From CAVZZV01 sp963779845 (lineage in GTDB: Bacteria; Bacteroidota; Bacteroidia; Bacteroidales; GCA-2748055), in NCBI GenBank assembly GCA_963779845.1, contig CAVZZV010000006.1, positions 1-64,000 of the forward strand: a DNA stretch of 64,000 nt. The letters are read 5' to 3'. The number at the start of each line of letters is the position of its first letter. Position 1 is the stretch's first letter. Positions 26,790-36,501 of the stretch are shown piece by piece. The notes beneath the pieces are model-generated. The model made no database searches. It worked only from the letters and a program-made list of their open reading frames with translations, and was not told where the DNA came from. A program made the position numbers and the translations under genes.

Positions 26790-28103
26790 ATGGCTGAAGC
26801 AGTTTTCATGCCCAAACAAGGGCAATCGGTTGAAACATGTATCATTACCCAATGGTATAAGAAAAAAGGAGATAAGGTGAGTCCCGGCGATCTCCTGTTT
26901 GCTTATGAAACCGATAAAGCAGCATTTGAAGAGGAAGCAAAATTGGAAGGGATCCTTCTGGAAGTCTTTTACAATGAAGGCGATGAGGTACCCGTCCTTT
27001 CCAATGTAGCGGTAATAGGATCCAAGGGAGAAAGCACCAGGGAATTTATTGACGGTCCGGAACAAACAACCCAATCCGTTGACGATAAAAATGAGGCCGG
27101 GGTCAAAAAAATCGATGATAAGGCTGCAAAAAAGAGTGCGGCCGGGAACGGGGATGACAAAAAAGGTGCTGATGCTTCAACAGCTGAGGATATAAGGATC
27201 TCGCCCAGGGCACGGAAAATGGCAAAGGAAAATGGAATTTCACTTAGCATTGTTTCAGCAACAGGACCCAATGGAAGGATAATCGTCAGGGATATTGAAG
27301 ACTATATGAACTCGCAAACGAAAGAGGGCCTGGCAGCACAAGACCTATCCGCTTCTCAAAAGAAAACGGTTCCTTCTTCCCACTTGAAACTTACTGAATC
27401 ACCCGATGCGGTAATCAAGGCCCTGAGCAATGTCAGGAAAATTATAGCAAAAAATATGCTGGCATCACTCCAGAACTCTGCACAATTGACCCATCATATT
27501 AGCGCCGATGCCCGTGCGATCATGAAATTAAGGAACCAGGTTAAAGAAGGGCAGCACTCGGAAAATATTCCCAATATTACCCTCAATGATATGGTCTCTT
27601 ATGCGCTGGTGAAGACTCTCCTTAAATTGCCTGAAATTAACGCACATTTTTCCAGTGAGAGCATAAAATATTTCAAAAAGGTTCATCTCGGAATGGCAGT
27701 CGACACGGATCGTGGCCTTATGGTACCGGTCTTACGTGATGCGGATGATTATTCATTAAGAGGGCTCTCGAATAAACTTAAGGAACTTGCGCAATCCTGT
27801 CGTAGCGGTAAGATTGATCCTGGTCTTTTGCAACCCGAAGCCGGATCGTTTACGATTTCCAACCTTGGGGCTTACGGAATTGAGATGTTTACGCCGGTTT
27901 TGAATCTACCTCAGATAGGTATCCTGGGTGTGAATACTATCACTTATCGTCCCGGTGATACGGGAGACGGAACCATTGGGTTCATCCCTGTTATAGGTCT
28001 GTCCCTTACCTATGACCATAGGGCAATTGATGGCGCACCGGCTTCCAATTTTCTAAAAGAGCTAAAAAACGCCATTGAAAATTTCGAGGGAACACTTGAT
28101 TAA
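26790..28103 (+). CDS. Dihydrolipoamide acyltransferase (E2) of a 2-oxoacid dehydrogenase complex
   Basis: A 437-residue E2 subunit. The order is lipoyl domain (residues 1-75, lipoyl lysine Lys43 in ETDKAAFE), an Ala/Asp/Lys linker, the E1/E3-binding domain (ISPRARKMAKENGISLSIVSATGPNGRIIVRDIEDY, about residues 135-172), and the catalytic core from about 210. The core ends with the active-site motif DHRAIDG near residue 408. It transfers the acyl group from lipoate to CoA. It opens the plus-strand operon of the GntR locus, and the matching fused E1 follows after 165 bases. No E3 gene is in the window. Confidence 0.92.
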   Translation: MAEAVFMPKQGQSVETCIITQWYKKKGDKVSPGDLLFAYETDKAAFEEEAKLEGILLEVFYNEGDEVPVLSNVAVIGSKGESTREFIDGPEQTTQSVDDKNEAGVKKIDDKAAKKSAAGNGDDKKGADASTAEDIRISPRARKMAKENGISLSIVSATGPNGRIIVRDIEDYMNSQTKEGLAAQDLSASQKKTVPSSHLKLTESPDAVIKALSNVRKIIAKNMLASLQNSAQLTHHISADARAIMKLRNQVKEGQHSENIPNITLNDMVSYALVKTLLKLPEINAHFSSESIKYFKKVHLGMAVDTDRGLMVPVLRDADDYSLRGLSNKLKELAQSCRSGKIDPGLLQPEAGSFTISNLGAYGIEMFTPVLNLPQIGILGVNTITYRPGDTGDGTIGFIPVIGLSLTYDHRAIDGAPASNFLKELKNAIENFEGTLD

Positions 28104-28268
28104 ATATAAATTAAATATCCATAATAAAAGAGGGAGGTTTTGTGCCTAAAACTCAACATTTCATAAACTAATAAGCGCATTAATTTGTCAAATTATAAAT
28201 CTCTTAACTTAACTTATAAATTATCCCTATAAAACTCCTCAAATCATAAACCTTAAATTTGATTAAAA

Positions 28269-30737
28269 ATGCCTAAATGTCAATTCATTGATCCCTCCAT
28301 TGTTAGAAAAAAAGGAGATATAAAGCTCGGTTCCATCCCGGTGAATCATTACAGTAAGAATCTTCATGAGGAGCGTAAGAATTTCAGCGATAAAGATCTT
28401 GTCAACATATATTTCGACATGCTTGTCATTCGCGAGTTCGAAACAATGCTGAACCTTATTAAAACTACCGGGGAGTATCAAGGTATCAAATACGATCACC
28501 CTGGCCCGGCCCATTTGTCTATCGGACAGGAAGCAGCGGCGGTTGGGATGGCCTATAATCTGGGGGTGGATGATTTTATCTTTGGCTCTCACAGGTCCCA
28601 TGGGGAAATTCTTGCAAAAGGATTAAGTGCCATTGCCAAACTCGATGATAAAGAGCTGATGAAAATCATGGAAGGCCATTTTAATGGGGAAACCTTGCGA
28701 GTTGTGGAAAGGGGCTTTAAAGGAGACACTAAGGAACTGGGCATTAATTTTCTTCTTTATGGGACCCTTGCTGAAATTTTTGCCCGGGAGACAGGGTTCA
28801 ATAAGGGTCTGGGCGGTTCAATGCATGCATTTTTTACCCCCTTCGGAGTATATCCAAATAATGCAATAGTCGGTGGTTCCGGAGATATTTCCGTCGGTGC
28901 TGCCTTGTACAAGAAGGTAAACAAGAAACCGGGAATCGTGGTCGCCAATATTGGAGATGCCTCAATGGCCTGCGGACCTGTATGGGAGGGAATTAGTTTT
29001 GCCGCCATGGATCAATTCAATAAATTATGGGAAGGGGAGTTCAAAGGAGGAATGCCCATCATTTTCAATTTTATGAACAATCAATATGGCATGGGGGGGC
29101 AAACAACCGGCGAAACCATGGGGTATGATATTCTGGCCCGGGTCGGTGCGGGCGTAAACCCTGAGATGATGCATTCCGAACGGGTCGATGGTTATAACCC
29201 GCTGGCTGTTATTGAAGCATTTAAAAGAAAAAAGAAAATTCTTGAAGACAAACATGGTCCCGTATTATTGGATACATTAACTTATCGTTTTACAGGTCAT
29301 TCGCCTTCAGATGCTTCGTCCTATAGATCTAAAGAAGAGGTTGAAGCATGGGAATCGGTCGATACCCTGGCTTCCTATGCGAGCGAGTTAATGAAAGAGG
29401 ACTTATTGGACGAGGGTGGCCTTAAAGAAATGCAGGAGAAGGTTACAGGACTCATTAAAACCGTTATGCTGCTTGCCATTGACGATAATCAATCTCCAAG
29501 GATGGATCTGCGGAGTAATCCGGAACTTATCGGAGATATGATTTTTTCCAATGGTTCTGTAGATAAAATGGAAGACCGGGTCCCGGAGACCCTGCATCCT
29601 CTTGAAGAGAACCCGCGGGTAAAACAGATCGCGAAAAAAGAACGTTTTGCTTTCGACAGCGATGGAAAAGCCTTTTCCAAAATTAAAACCTATCAATTGC
29701 GCGATGGACTGTTTGAAGCCATTGCTGATCGTTTTTATAAAGATCCAACCCTTGTAGCCTATGGAGAAGAGAATCGTGATTGGGGTGGTGCATTTGCAGT
29801 TTACAGGGGACTTACGGAAGCCCTCCCCTATAACCGGCTCTTTAATTCCCCGATTTCTGAAGGAGCTATCGTCGGTACCGCAATTGGCTATGGAATGTGC
29901 GGAGGAAGAGTGATCGCTGAGATCATGTATTGCGATTTTCTGGGCAGGTCCGGTGATGAGGTTTTCAATCAACTGCCCAAGTGGCAGGCAATGAGTGGAA
30001 ATATTTTAAAAATGCCGGTTGTCATCCGTGTTTCTGTGGGTTCCAAATATGGTGCACAGCATTCTCAGGACTGGACATCTCTGGTTGCCCATATCCCCGG
30101 CCTGAAAGTAGTTTTTCCTGCCACCCCATACGATGCAAAAGGGCTCATGAATTCAGCCCTTCAGGGGACCGATCCGGTTATTTTCTTTGAAAGCCAGAGA
30201 ATTTACGACATTGGTGAAAATTTTCACGAAGGTGGCGTTCCGGAAGGATATTATGAAATCCCCTTTGGGGAACCTGACATTAAAAGGAGAGGTAAGGATA
30301 TAAGTATTTTGAGTATTGGCGCAACCTTATACAGGGCCATTGATGCAGCCGATACGTTAAAGGAAAAGTTTAATATGGAAGCAGAAATTATCGATGCGAG
30401 AAGTTTGGTGCCCTTTAACTATAACCCTGTAATTGAGTCTGTAAAAAAGACAGGGAAAATCGTCATTACCGGTGATGCAACCAGCAGGGGCTCTTTCCTA
30501 AAAGATTTGGCAGCCAATATTACTGAATTTGCCTTTGACTATCTGGATGCCCCACCCGTCGTCGTTGGATCACGAAACTGGATTACTCCTGCTCATGAAC
30601 TGGAAGACTTTTTCTTTCCTCAGGCTGAATGGATTATCGATGCAATCCATCAAAAAATTATTCCACTTACGGATTACGAAGCAAAAAATGATTTCAGTGA
30701 TGAAACATTATTAACCAGAACTAAAAAAGGGATCTGA
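28269..30737 (+). CDS. Fused alpha-beta E1 component of a 2-oxoacid dehydrogenase (second copy)
   Basis: An 822-residue E1 with both chains fused, a paralogue of the protein at 2954-5371 but clearly diverged. The alpha half has HPGPAHLSIGQEAAAVGMAYN, FIFGSHRSHGEI and the thiamine diphosphate motif GDAS near residue 228. The beta half has VAYGEENRDWGGAFAVYRGL and SPISEGAIVGTAIGYG. SHRSHGEILAKG and GGSMHAFF suggest an acetoin/pyruvate-type E1 rather than a branched-chain one. It works with the E2 immediately upstream. The stop codon overlaps the next gene's ATG (TGATG), so translation is coupled. The 2-oxoacid used is unknown. Confidence 0.9.
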   Translation: MPKCQFIDPSIVRKKGDIKLGSIPVNHYSKNLHEERKNFSDKDLVNIYFDMLVIREFETMLNLIKTTGEYQGIKYDHPGPAHLSIGQEAAAVGMAYNLGVDDFIFGSHRSHGEILAKGLSAIAKLDDKELMKIMEGHFNGETLRVVERGFKGDTKELGINFLLYGTLAEIFARETGFNKGLGGSMHAFFTPFGVYPNNAIVGGSGDISVGAALYKKVNKKPGIVVANIGDASMACGPVWEGISFAAMDQFNKLWEGEFKGGMPIIFNFMNNQYGMGGQTTGETMGYDILARVGAGVNPEMMHSERVDGYNPLAVIEAFKRKKKILEDKHGPVLLDTLTYRFTGHSPSDASSYRSKEEVEAWESVDTLASYASELMKEDLLDEGGLKEMQEKVTGLIKTVMLLAIDDNQSPRMDLRSNPELIGDMIFSNGSVDKMEDRVPETLHPLEENPRVKQIAKKERFAFDSDGKAFSKIKTYQLRDGLFEAIADRFYKDPTLVAYGEENRDWGGAFAVYRGLTEALPYNRLFNSPISEGAIVGTAIGYGMCGGRVIAEIMYCDFLGRSGDEVFNQLPKWQAMSGNILKMPVVIRVSVGSKYGAQHSQDWTSLVAHIPGLKVVFPATPYDAKGLMNSALQGTDPVIFFESQRIYDIGENFHEGGVPEGYYEIPFGEPDIKRRGKDISILSIGATLYRAIDAADTLKEKFNMEAEIIDARSLVPFNYNPVIESVKKTGKIVITGDATSRGSFLKDLAANITEFAFDYLDAPPVVVGSRNWITPAHELEDFFFPQAEWIIDAIHQKIIPLTDYEAKNDFSDETLLTRTKKGI

Positions 30738-31540
30738 TGACAAAACAGGAAACTATTGAGGCTATAAAATTAAAGAAGGGCTTCATCTGCGATATGGATG
30801 GAGTAATATATCATGGAAATACCCTCTTGCCCGGGGTTAAGGAATTCGTGTCGTGGTTAAAGAAAGAGAACAAATCCTTTATTTTTCTGACTAATTCGAG
30901 TGAGCGGACCCCCAAAGAACTTCAGGAAAAAATGTTTCGCCTTGGCATAGAAGTCGATAAAAGTCATTTCTATACCAGTGCATTGGCGACCGCTGTTTTT
31001 CTTGCAAGTCAGCGTCCCCGGGGAAGTGCCTATATCATCGGTGAAGCCGGGCTCATCAATGCCTTGTACAATGTTGGTTATACAATGAACAATGTCGATC
31101 CGGACTATGTTGTTATGGGGGAATCAAAATCGTATAGCTATGAGAGGATTGAACATGCCGTCCAACTGGTAATGAAAGGGGCTAAACTCATCGGTACGAA
31201 CCCCGATACCACCGGGCCGGGTGAAAATGGAATTGTCCCTGCCACAAAGGCACTCATTTCTCCCATCGAATTATCAACAGAAAAATCGGCTTATTTTGTT
31301 GGAAAACCGAATCCTCTCATGATGAGGATCGCACTTAAAAAATTGGGAATGACCAGAGAAGAAACTATAATTATTGGAGACAGAATGGATACAGATATTG
31401 TAGCCGGCATCGAAGCTGAAATAGATACTTGTCTGGTTTTAAGTGGGATTACCACTAAAACCACTATGCACAATTTTGCCTATCGGCCCCTTTATGTATT
31501 AGATGGTGTAGGAGATCTGGTAAAGAGTGATTCAGTATGA
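30737..31540 (+). CDS. HAD-IIA family phosphatase, NagD/phosphoglycolate-type
   Basis: A 267-residue HAD-superfamily hydrolase of subclass IIA. Motif I is FICDMDGVIYHG, motif II LTNSSERTPKELQEKM, the capping region YVVMGESKSYSYERIEHAVQLVMKGAKLIGTNPD, and motif III/IV FVGKPNPLMMRIALKK with IIIGDRMDTDIVAG. These enzymes hydrolyse small sugar or nucleotide phosphates. It overlaps the E1 stop by one base and the next HAD gene by four bases (ATGA), so it lies inside the operon. The specific substrate is unknown. Confidence 0.9.
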   Translation: MTKQETIEAIKLKKGFICDMDGVIYHGNTLLPGVKEFVSWLKKENKSFIFLTNSSERTPKELQEKMFRLGIEVDKSHFYTSALATAVFLASQRPRGSAYIIGEAGLINALYNVGYTMNNVDPDYVVMGESKSYSYERIEHAVQLVMKGAKLIGTNPDTTGPGENGIVPATKALISPIELSTEKSAYFVGKPNPLMMRIALKKLGMTREETIIIGDRMDTDIVAGIEAEIDTCLVLSGITTKTTMHNFAYRPLYVLDGVGDLVKSDSV

Positions 31541-32181
31541 TTAAGGCGGTTCTTTTCGATATGGACGGAGTATTGCTGGATTCTGAAGAGTTCATACTTC
31601 AGGCAGCTAAAAAATTCTTTCAGGAAAAGGGTGTGGAGGTTAAGGCTGAGGATTTCCGGGAATTTATCGGTATGGGTGAAGACAGGTACCTGGGTGGCGT
31701 AGCTGAAAAATATGATATTCCTTTTGATGCCGGAAAGGATAAATCAAGGGTATATGATATTTACGATCAGCTTGTGAAAGGAAACCTAAGGCCTTTACCA
31801 GGAGTAAAGGAGTTTATTCATAAATGCCTGGAGAAGGATTTGCGGATAGCCATCGCTACCAGCGCTGATGAACGTAAAATGAAAGTTAATTTGAAGGAAA
31901 CCGGACTATCGGACATACCCTTTAATTCGTACGTAAATGGCATAGAGGTGGAGAACAAAAAACCGCACCCCGACATTTATCTCCTGGCTGCGAAGCGCTT
32001 GAATGTTGAACCTGAATGCTGCCTTGTAGTGGAAGATGCCGTGAGCGGAGTCGAAGCTGCAAAATCGGCTGGTTGTAGGTGTTTGGCCCTAACCACTAGT
32101 TTCCCTGCCGATAAATTGCAAAAGGCCGATTGGATTGCAGCCCACCTGGGCGAAGCCCCGAATGAATGTATTAACTGGTAA
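31537..32181 (+). CDS. HAD-superfamily hydrolase, beta-phosphoglucomutase-like
   Basis: A 214-residue HAD-IA protein. Motif I is VLFDMDGVLLDSEEF, followed by an alpha-helical cap, motif II ATSADERK, the lysine in NKKPHPDIYLLAAKRL and motif IV VVEDAVSGVEAAKSAG. This is the beta-phosphoglucomutase/sugar-phosphatase group. Its ATG overlaps the stop of the upstream HAD gene (ATGA), so expression is coupled. Two phosphatases in one catabolic operon suggest removal of phosphate from an intermediate or detoxification of by-products. Confidence 0.9.
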   Translation: MIKAVLFDMDGVLLDSEEFILQAAKKFFQEKGVEVKAEDFREFIGMGEDRYLGGVAEKYDIPFDAGKDKSRVYDIYDQLVKGNLRPLPGVKEFIHKCLEKDLRIAIATSADERKMKVNLKETGLSDIPFNSYVNGIEVENKKPHPDIYLLAAKRLNVEPECCLVVEDAVSGVEAAKSAGCRCLALTTSFPADKLQKADWIAAHLGEAPNECINW

Positions 32182-32191
32182 AGTAAAAATT

Positions 32192-33184
32192 ATGGAATTA
32201 CGACAAATAGGAAAAAGCAACATTATGTCCACCCCTATTGCCTTTGGTGGATGGGCAATTGGAGGCTGGATGTGGGGTGGCGCAGAAAAAAGTGATGGCC
32301 TGAAAGCACTCCGGAAGGCAATTGATTTAGGGATTACAAGCATCGATACAGCCCCGGCATATGGTTTCGGCCAGAGTGAAGAACTCGTTGGACAGGCAAT
32401 CAAAGGGCAAAGGGATAAAGTTCAGGTTTTTACGAAATTTGGCTTAAAATGGAATGATGATAAGGGGAAGTTTTTCTTTAACACTACAGATGATCAGGGA
32501 AAACCCACAGAAATGTATCGTTACGCATCCAAAGATTCGGTAATCAGGGAATGTGAAGACAGTTTACGGAGGATGAAAACCGATTACATTGACCTGTATC
32601 AGATCCACTGGTCAGATCCCACTACTCCTGTTGAGGAAACAATGGAGGCACTCAACCTTCTTCTGGAGCAGGGTAAAATAAGGGCTATCGGTGTATGTAA
32701 CTACGACCTCGAACTGTTAAAATTAGCCTCTTCTTTTGCTCCGGTGATATCCAATCAGGTTCCTTACAGCATGGTGAGAAGGGAGATTGAAGATGATCTG
32801 GTTCCCTGGTGTATCGGGAACAACATATCCATTATTGCCTACAGCCCCCTCCAGCGGGGACTTTTGACCGGAAAATTTAATCAGGATTCAACTTTTAAAG
32901 AGGGTGATACGCGTGGGGATACCCCTTATTTCAAAAAATCCAATATTAAGCGTGTTAATGGTTTTTTAAATGAAATCAAGGAGATAGCGGATAGCAAAAA
33001 TGCAACGTTCGCTCAATTAGTTATCCGTTGGACCCTTGAGCAACCCGGGATTACCTGCGCCCTTGTGGGAGCCAGAAATGTTACTCAGGTCAACGAAAAT
33101 GCCGGAGCCTTAAATGTTGATCTTTCCCGTGAAGAAATAAACTCTATTACCGATAAATTGCAAAAATTAAAGCTTGAATTATAG
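32192..33184 (+). CDS. Aldo/keto reductase
   Basis: A 330-residue NAD(P)H-dependent aldo/keto reductase. Catalytic residues are visible: Asp and Tyr in SIDTAPAYGFGQSEELVG, Lys in VFTKFGLKW and His in QIHWSDPTTP. The end ITCALVGARNVTQVNENAGAL binds the cofactor. An upstream in-frame ATG at 32135 lies inside the preceding HAD gene; the start at 32192 (MELRQIGKSN) is preferred because it follows the HAD stop by ten bases and matches the family N-terminus. It interconverts a carbonyl and an alcohol in the same pathway. Confidence 0.9.
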   Translation: MELRQIGKSNIMSTPIAFGGWAIGGWMWGGAEKSDGLKALRKAIDLGITSIDTAPAYGFGQSEELVGQAIKGQRDKVQVFTKFGLKWNDDKGKFFFNTTDDQGKPTEMYRYASKDSVIRECEDSLRRMKTDYIDLYQIHWSDPTTPVEETMEALNLLLEQGKIRAIGVCNYDLELLKLASSFAPVISNQVPYSMVRREIEDDLVPWCIGNNISIIAYSPLQRGLLTGKFNQDSTFKEGDTRGDTPYFKKSNIKRVNGFLNEIKEIADSKNATFAQLVIRWTLEQPGITCALVGARNVTQVNENAGALNVDLSREEINSITDKLQKLKLEL

Positions 33185-34429
33185 ATGGGAAGAAATGTAT
33201 TAACCGATTTTCCAGCAAAATCAGACCTACTCGAATGGTATAGTAAAAACGGCAGTAATGAAGTCCATGAGGTGAATGCCCATTTTCATACCCCCTACTC
33301 CTTCAGCGCTTTTCATAAAACAAAGCAGGTTTTTGAAATGGCCCGGGAAGAACATGTCAATATCCTTGGAATTAATGATTTTAATACCATGGCAGGGTAT
33401 GTGGAATTTCATGACCTGGCTCTGGAATTTCAGATATTCCCGTTGTTTAACATCGAATTCATGGGATTATTAAAGGAGGAGCAAAAACAAGGAATCAGGG
33501 TGAATGATCCGGATAATCCCGGAAGGGTTTATCTCAGCGGCAAGGCCTTGGATTTCCCGGTGAGCCTCGAAGGAAACCAGGCCCGCAAACTGGAAAACCT
33601 AAAGGCAGAAAGCCTGGAGCAAGCTAAAAAGATGCTTGAACTTTCCTCCCGGGCCTTAAGCGAGGCTGATCCTGATCTTTCACTGGACTTTGACGAGGTT
33701 ATGAACAATCTCACTCGTGGAATGCTGAGGGAACGTCACATCGCCAGGGCGATCCGGTTAGTGGTTTTTGAAAAGTATAAGGATCCGGTAGAGCGAAAAG
33801 CTTTCTTAAGCAAATTGTATAATGGCAGAGAATCCACTGCAAACATTGAAAATGCCAGTGCCATTGAAGGGGAAATCAGGGGAAACCTGCTTAAAAAAGG
33901 TGGTGTGGCTTATATTAAAGAAGACCCAAAAGCCTTTCTTGACCTCGAGGAAATATTAAAGATCATCACGGATTCAGGGGGAATCCCTACTTATCCTGTT
34001 TTGTTGGATGACAAGTCTGGAAACTTTACTGACTTTGAAAGGGATCGTGAAAACCTTTATTTGTCCCTAACTTCCAGGAATATATATTCCATAGAACTGA
34101 TACCCGGACGTAATGCCTACTCACAGGTCAAGGACTTCATTACTTTCTTTCACGACCGGCATTTTATAATAACTTTTGGTACAGAGCACAATACTCCAGA
34201 ATTGATCCCAATAAAGGTATCTACCCGGGGCGGCATTCAACCTGATGATGAAATGCATTTGATCAATTTTGAAGGAGCATGTATTCTGGCAGCCCATCAA
34301 TACTTAAGGGCAAAGGGGGAAGAGGGCTATCTCGAGAGAAATGGCAAAGCCAAAATCAGTGAAATAGATGAGTATATCGAACTGGGGAATGCTGTCATCG
34401 AGTATTTCATCCAAAATCCCGATAAATAA
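33185..34429 (+). CDS. PHP-domain metal-dependent hydrolase-like protein
   Basis: A 414-residue protein with a polymerase-and-histidinol-phosphatase (PHP) fold. HFHTPYSFSAF gives the first metal-binding HxH, GINDFNTMAGYVEF the second region, and FGTEHNTPELIP a C-terminal metal site. PHP proteins hydrolyse phosphoesters or act in DNA metabolism; here the operon suggests a small phosphorylated metabolite. The start codon directly abuts the AKR stop (TAG-ATG). The long middle region (about residues 100-250) is not typical of the minimal PHP domain, and I cannot assign it. Confidence 0.8.
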   Translation: MGRNVLTDFPAKSDLLEWYSKNGSNEVHEVNAHFHTPYSFSAFHKTKQVFEMAREEHVNILGINDFNTMAGYVEFHDLALEFQIFPLFNIEFMGLLKEEQKQGIRVNDPDNPGRVYLSGKALDFPVSLEGNQARKLENLKAESLEQAKKMLELSSRALSEADPDLSLDFDEVMNNLTRGMLRERHIARAIRLVVFEKYKDPVERKAFLSKLYNGRESTANIENASAIEGEIRGNLLKKGGVAYIKEDPKAFLDLEEILKIITDSGGIPTYPVLLDDKSGNFTDFERDRENLYLSLTSRNIYSIELIPGRNAYSQVKDFITFFHDRHFIITFGTEHNTPELIPIKVSTRGGIQPDDEMHLINFEGACILAAHQYLRAKGEEGYLERNGKAKISEIDEYIELGNAVIEYFIQNPDK

Positions 34430-34513
34430 ATCGATAGGGAGTTTAAATATTTTGTAAGTATAAAGGAGTTCACAGAATAGGAGTTATGAATTCTCATTGA
34501 AATAAATTATTAA

Positions 34514-36487
34514 ATGATCAGTAAAGAAATAGCCCAGCTTATTGAAATTTCCAGACATTATGGAAATTTAAAGGAGTATACGCTGGCAGGAGGGGGCAAC
34601 ACCTCTTATAAAAATGAAAAATACATTTGGATAAAAGCCAGCGGTGCAAGCCTCGCAAGTATCGACGAGAATGGTTTTGCAAAGCTCAAAAGGGAGAAAC
34701 TGGGGTTAGTGGCTACCAGGCAATATAACAGTGATCCTCAGATCCGGGAAGCTCAGGTAAAGACAGACCTCATCAATGCTAATGCTGAACCCGAAAATAT
34801 GAGAAGGCCTTCAGTGGAAACCTCTCTCCACGACATCATTAATTATTCTTTTGTAGTCCATACCCATCCGACTTTGGTAAATGCGCTTACCTGTTCCAAT
34901 AATGCCGCTGCGATGGTAAGAAAATTATTTGGGGAAGAAATCCTTTTCATAGAGTATGCTCCCGGATATGAATTATTCAAGCTCATCGATTCAGCAGTGC
35001 AGCCCTACCGGCTAAAATTTCAAAAAGATCCTAAAATAATATTTCTTAAGAATCACGGGATTTTTGTGAGTGCCGACAGTACTGAAGAAATAAAGAAGTT
35101 ATACGATTTTGTATCAGCAAAGATAAACGCGGCGATTACTAAAACCCTTACTATTCATCAACTCGATATTGAGGATAATGTAGTTGAATTTCTTCCGGCA
35201 ATGCGGATGATTTTATCAGAAGATACAGGCAAAGTAGCAAGTATACGGCATAATAGCCTTCATGCCATGTTTTATTCTGATGAAAAATCTTTCAGAAATG
35301 CCTCGCTGCCCTTCACGCCGGATATAATCGTGTATTGTAAAAGCGGGTATCTTTATATCGAAAATTCATCTGGTCCGAAAGAAATAATCGCCGAATTCAG
35401 CACCAAGCTTAAAAAATTCAGGAATGATTATGGATATTCCCCCAGAATAATTATGATCCGCAATTACGGCATTGTGGCCGTGGAAGACACCGCGGAAGCA
35501 ACGGATATAGCACTGGATGTTTACGAAGATCTCCTTAAAATCAGTTATTTGTCTGAAAACTTTGGTGGCCCCCATTTCCTTCCTGAAAAAGATATCAATT
35601 TTGTCGATAACTGGGAGGTGGAAAATTACAGGAGGCAAATTTCCAAAGGAAACAAGGGGCCTGGAATTGTAGAGCAGAAAGCTGTTGTGGTAACTGGTGG
35701 CGCACAGGGTTTTGGGGCCGGTATAGCGGAGGCATTGGTAAATGAACGGGCTAATGTGATCATCGCAGATTTAAATGAAGTTATTGGAAATCAGAAAACT
35801 GATGAGTTAAGATCGATAATTAAAAAGAATGATGTTTTCTTCGTTCAAACCGACGTTTCGAGTGCTGAATCAGTGAAGAACCTGGTGAAGCAATGCGTGG
35901 TTAAATTCGGCGGCATTGACATTTTCGTTTCGAATGCCGGAATATTGCGGGCAGGAGGACTTGATGAGATGGATGAAAAAACTTTCCGGTCGATGACCCT
36001 CATTAATTACGAATCTTACTTCATCATAGCGAAATATGTTTCGTCCATAATGAAATTACAGTCAGAACACAGCAAAGATTTCTATTTTGACATTATCCAG
36101 ATAAACTCAAAGTCAGGTTTACGTGGCAGTAATAAAAATTTTGCTTATGCCGGAGGGAAATTTGGCGGACTCGGCCTTACCCAGTCTTTCGCACTGGAGC
36201 TCGCTCCCTTCAGGATCAAGGTAAATTCAATTTGTCCAGGTAATTTTTTCGAAGGTCCGCTATGGGCTGACCCTGAAAAAGGACTTTTTGTTCAGTATCT
36301 GAATGCAAACAAGGTCCCTGGTGCTAAGACCATTGAGGATGTCAAGCGTTTTTATGAGAAACAGGTACCCCTCGACCGGGGATGCCGGGTTGGAGATGTT
36401 ATGAAGGCACTCTATTATATTATTGACCAGCAATACGAAACAGGGCAAGCCGTACCTGTTACTGGGGGACAGGTTATGTTGAACTAA
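34514..36487 (+). CDS. Bifunctional class II aldolase / short-chain dehydrogenase
   Basis: A 657-residue fusion of the RhaD/alcohol-dehydrogenase type. The N-terminal class II aldolase/adducin domain has the zinc ligands His116 and His118 (HTHP) and His181 in LKNHGIFV. A middle segment (about 270-385) resembles a second, degenerate aldolase half. The C-terminal SDR domain starts near residue 392 with VVTGGAQGFGAG and has the catalytic pair Tyr545 and Lys549 (YAGGK). The aldolase would split a ketose 1-phosphate to dihydroxyacetone phosphate and an aldehyde, and the dehydrogenase would oxidise or reduce that aldehyde. This matches the kinase at 24291. The exact sugar remains open. Confidence 0.9.
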   Translation: MISKEIAQLIEISRHYGNLKEYTLAGGGNTSYKNEKYIWIKASGASLASIDENGFAKLKREKLGLVATRQYNSDPQIREAQVKTDLINANAEPENMRRPSVETSLHDIINYSFVVHTHPTLVNALTCSNNAAAMVRKLFGEEILFIEYAPGYELFKLIDSAVQPYRLKFQKDPKIIFLKNHGIFVSADSTEEIKKLYDFVSAKINAAITKTLTIHQLDIEDNVVEFLPAMRMILSEDTGKVASIRHNSLHAMFYSDEKSFRNASLPFTPDIIVYCKSGYLYIENSSGPKEIIAEFSTKLKKFRNDYGYSPRIIMIRNYGIVAVEDTAEATDIALDVYEDLLKISYLSENFGGPHFLPEKDINFVDNWEVENYRRQISKGNKGPGIVEQKAVVVTGGAQGFGAGIAEALVNERANVIIADLNEVIGNQKTDELRSIIKKNDVFFVQTDVSSAESVKNLVKQCVVKFGGIDIFVSNAGILRAGGLDEMDEKTFRSMTLINYESYFIIAKYVSSIMKLQSEHSKDFYFDIIQINSKSGLRGSNKNFAYAGGKFGGLGLTQSFALELAPFRIKVNSICPGNFFEGPLWADPEKGLFVQYLNANKVPGAKTIEDVKRFYEKQVPLDRGCRVGDVMKALYYIIDQQYETGQAVPVTGGQVMLN

Positions 36488-36501
36488 TTTAATATGTACA
36501 A

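Noticed and set aside
32135..32191. Upstream ATG extension of the aldo/keto reductase
   Set aside because: The extra 19 residues overlap the preceding HAD gene and do not match the family. MELRQIGKSN at 32192 is the natural start.
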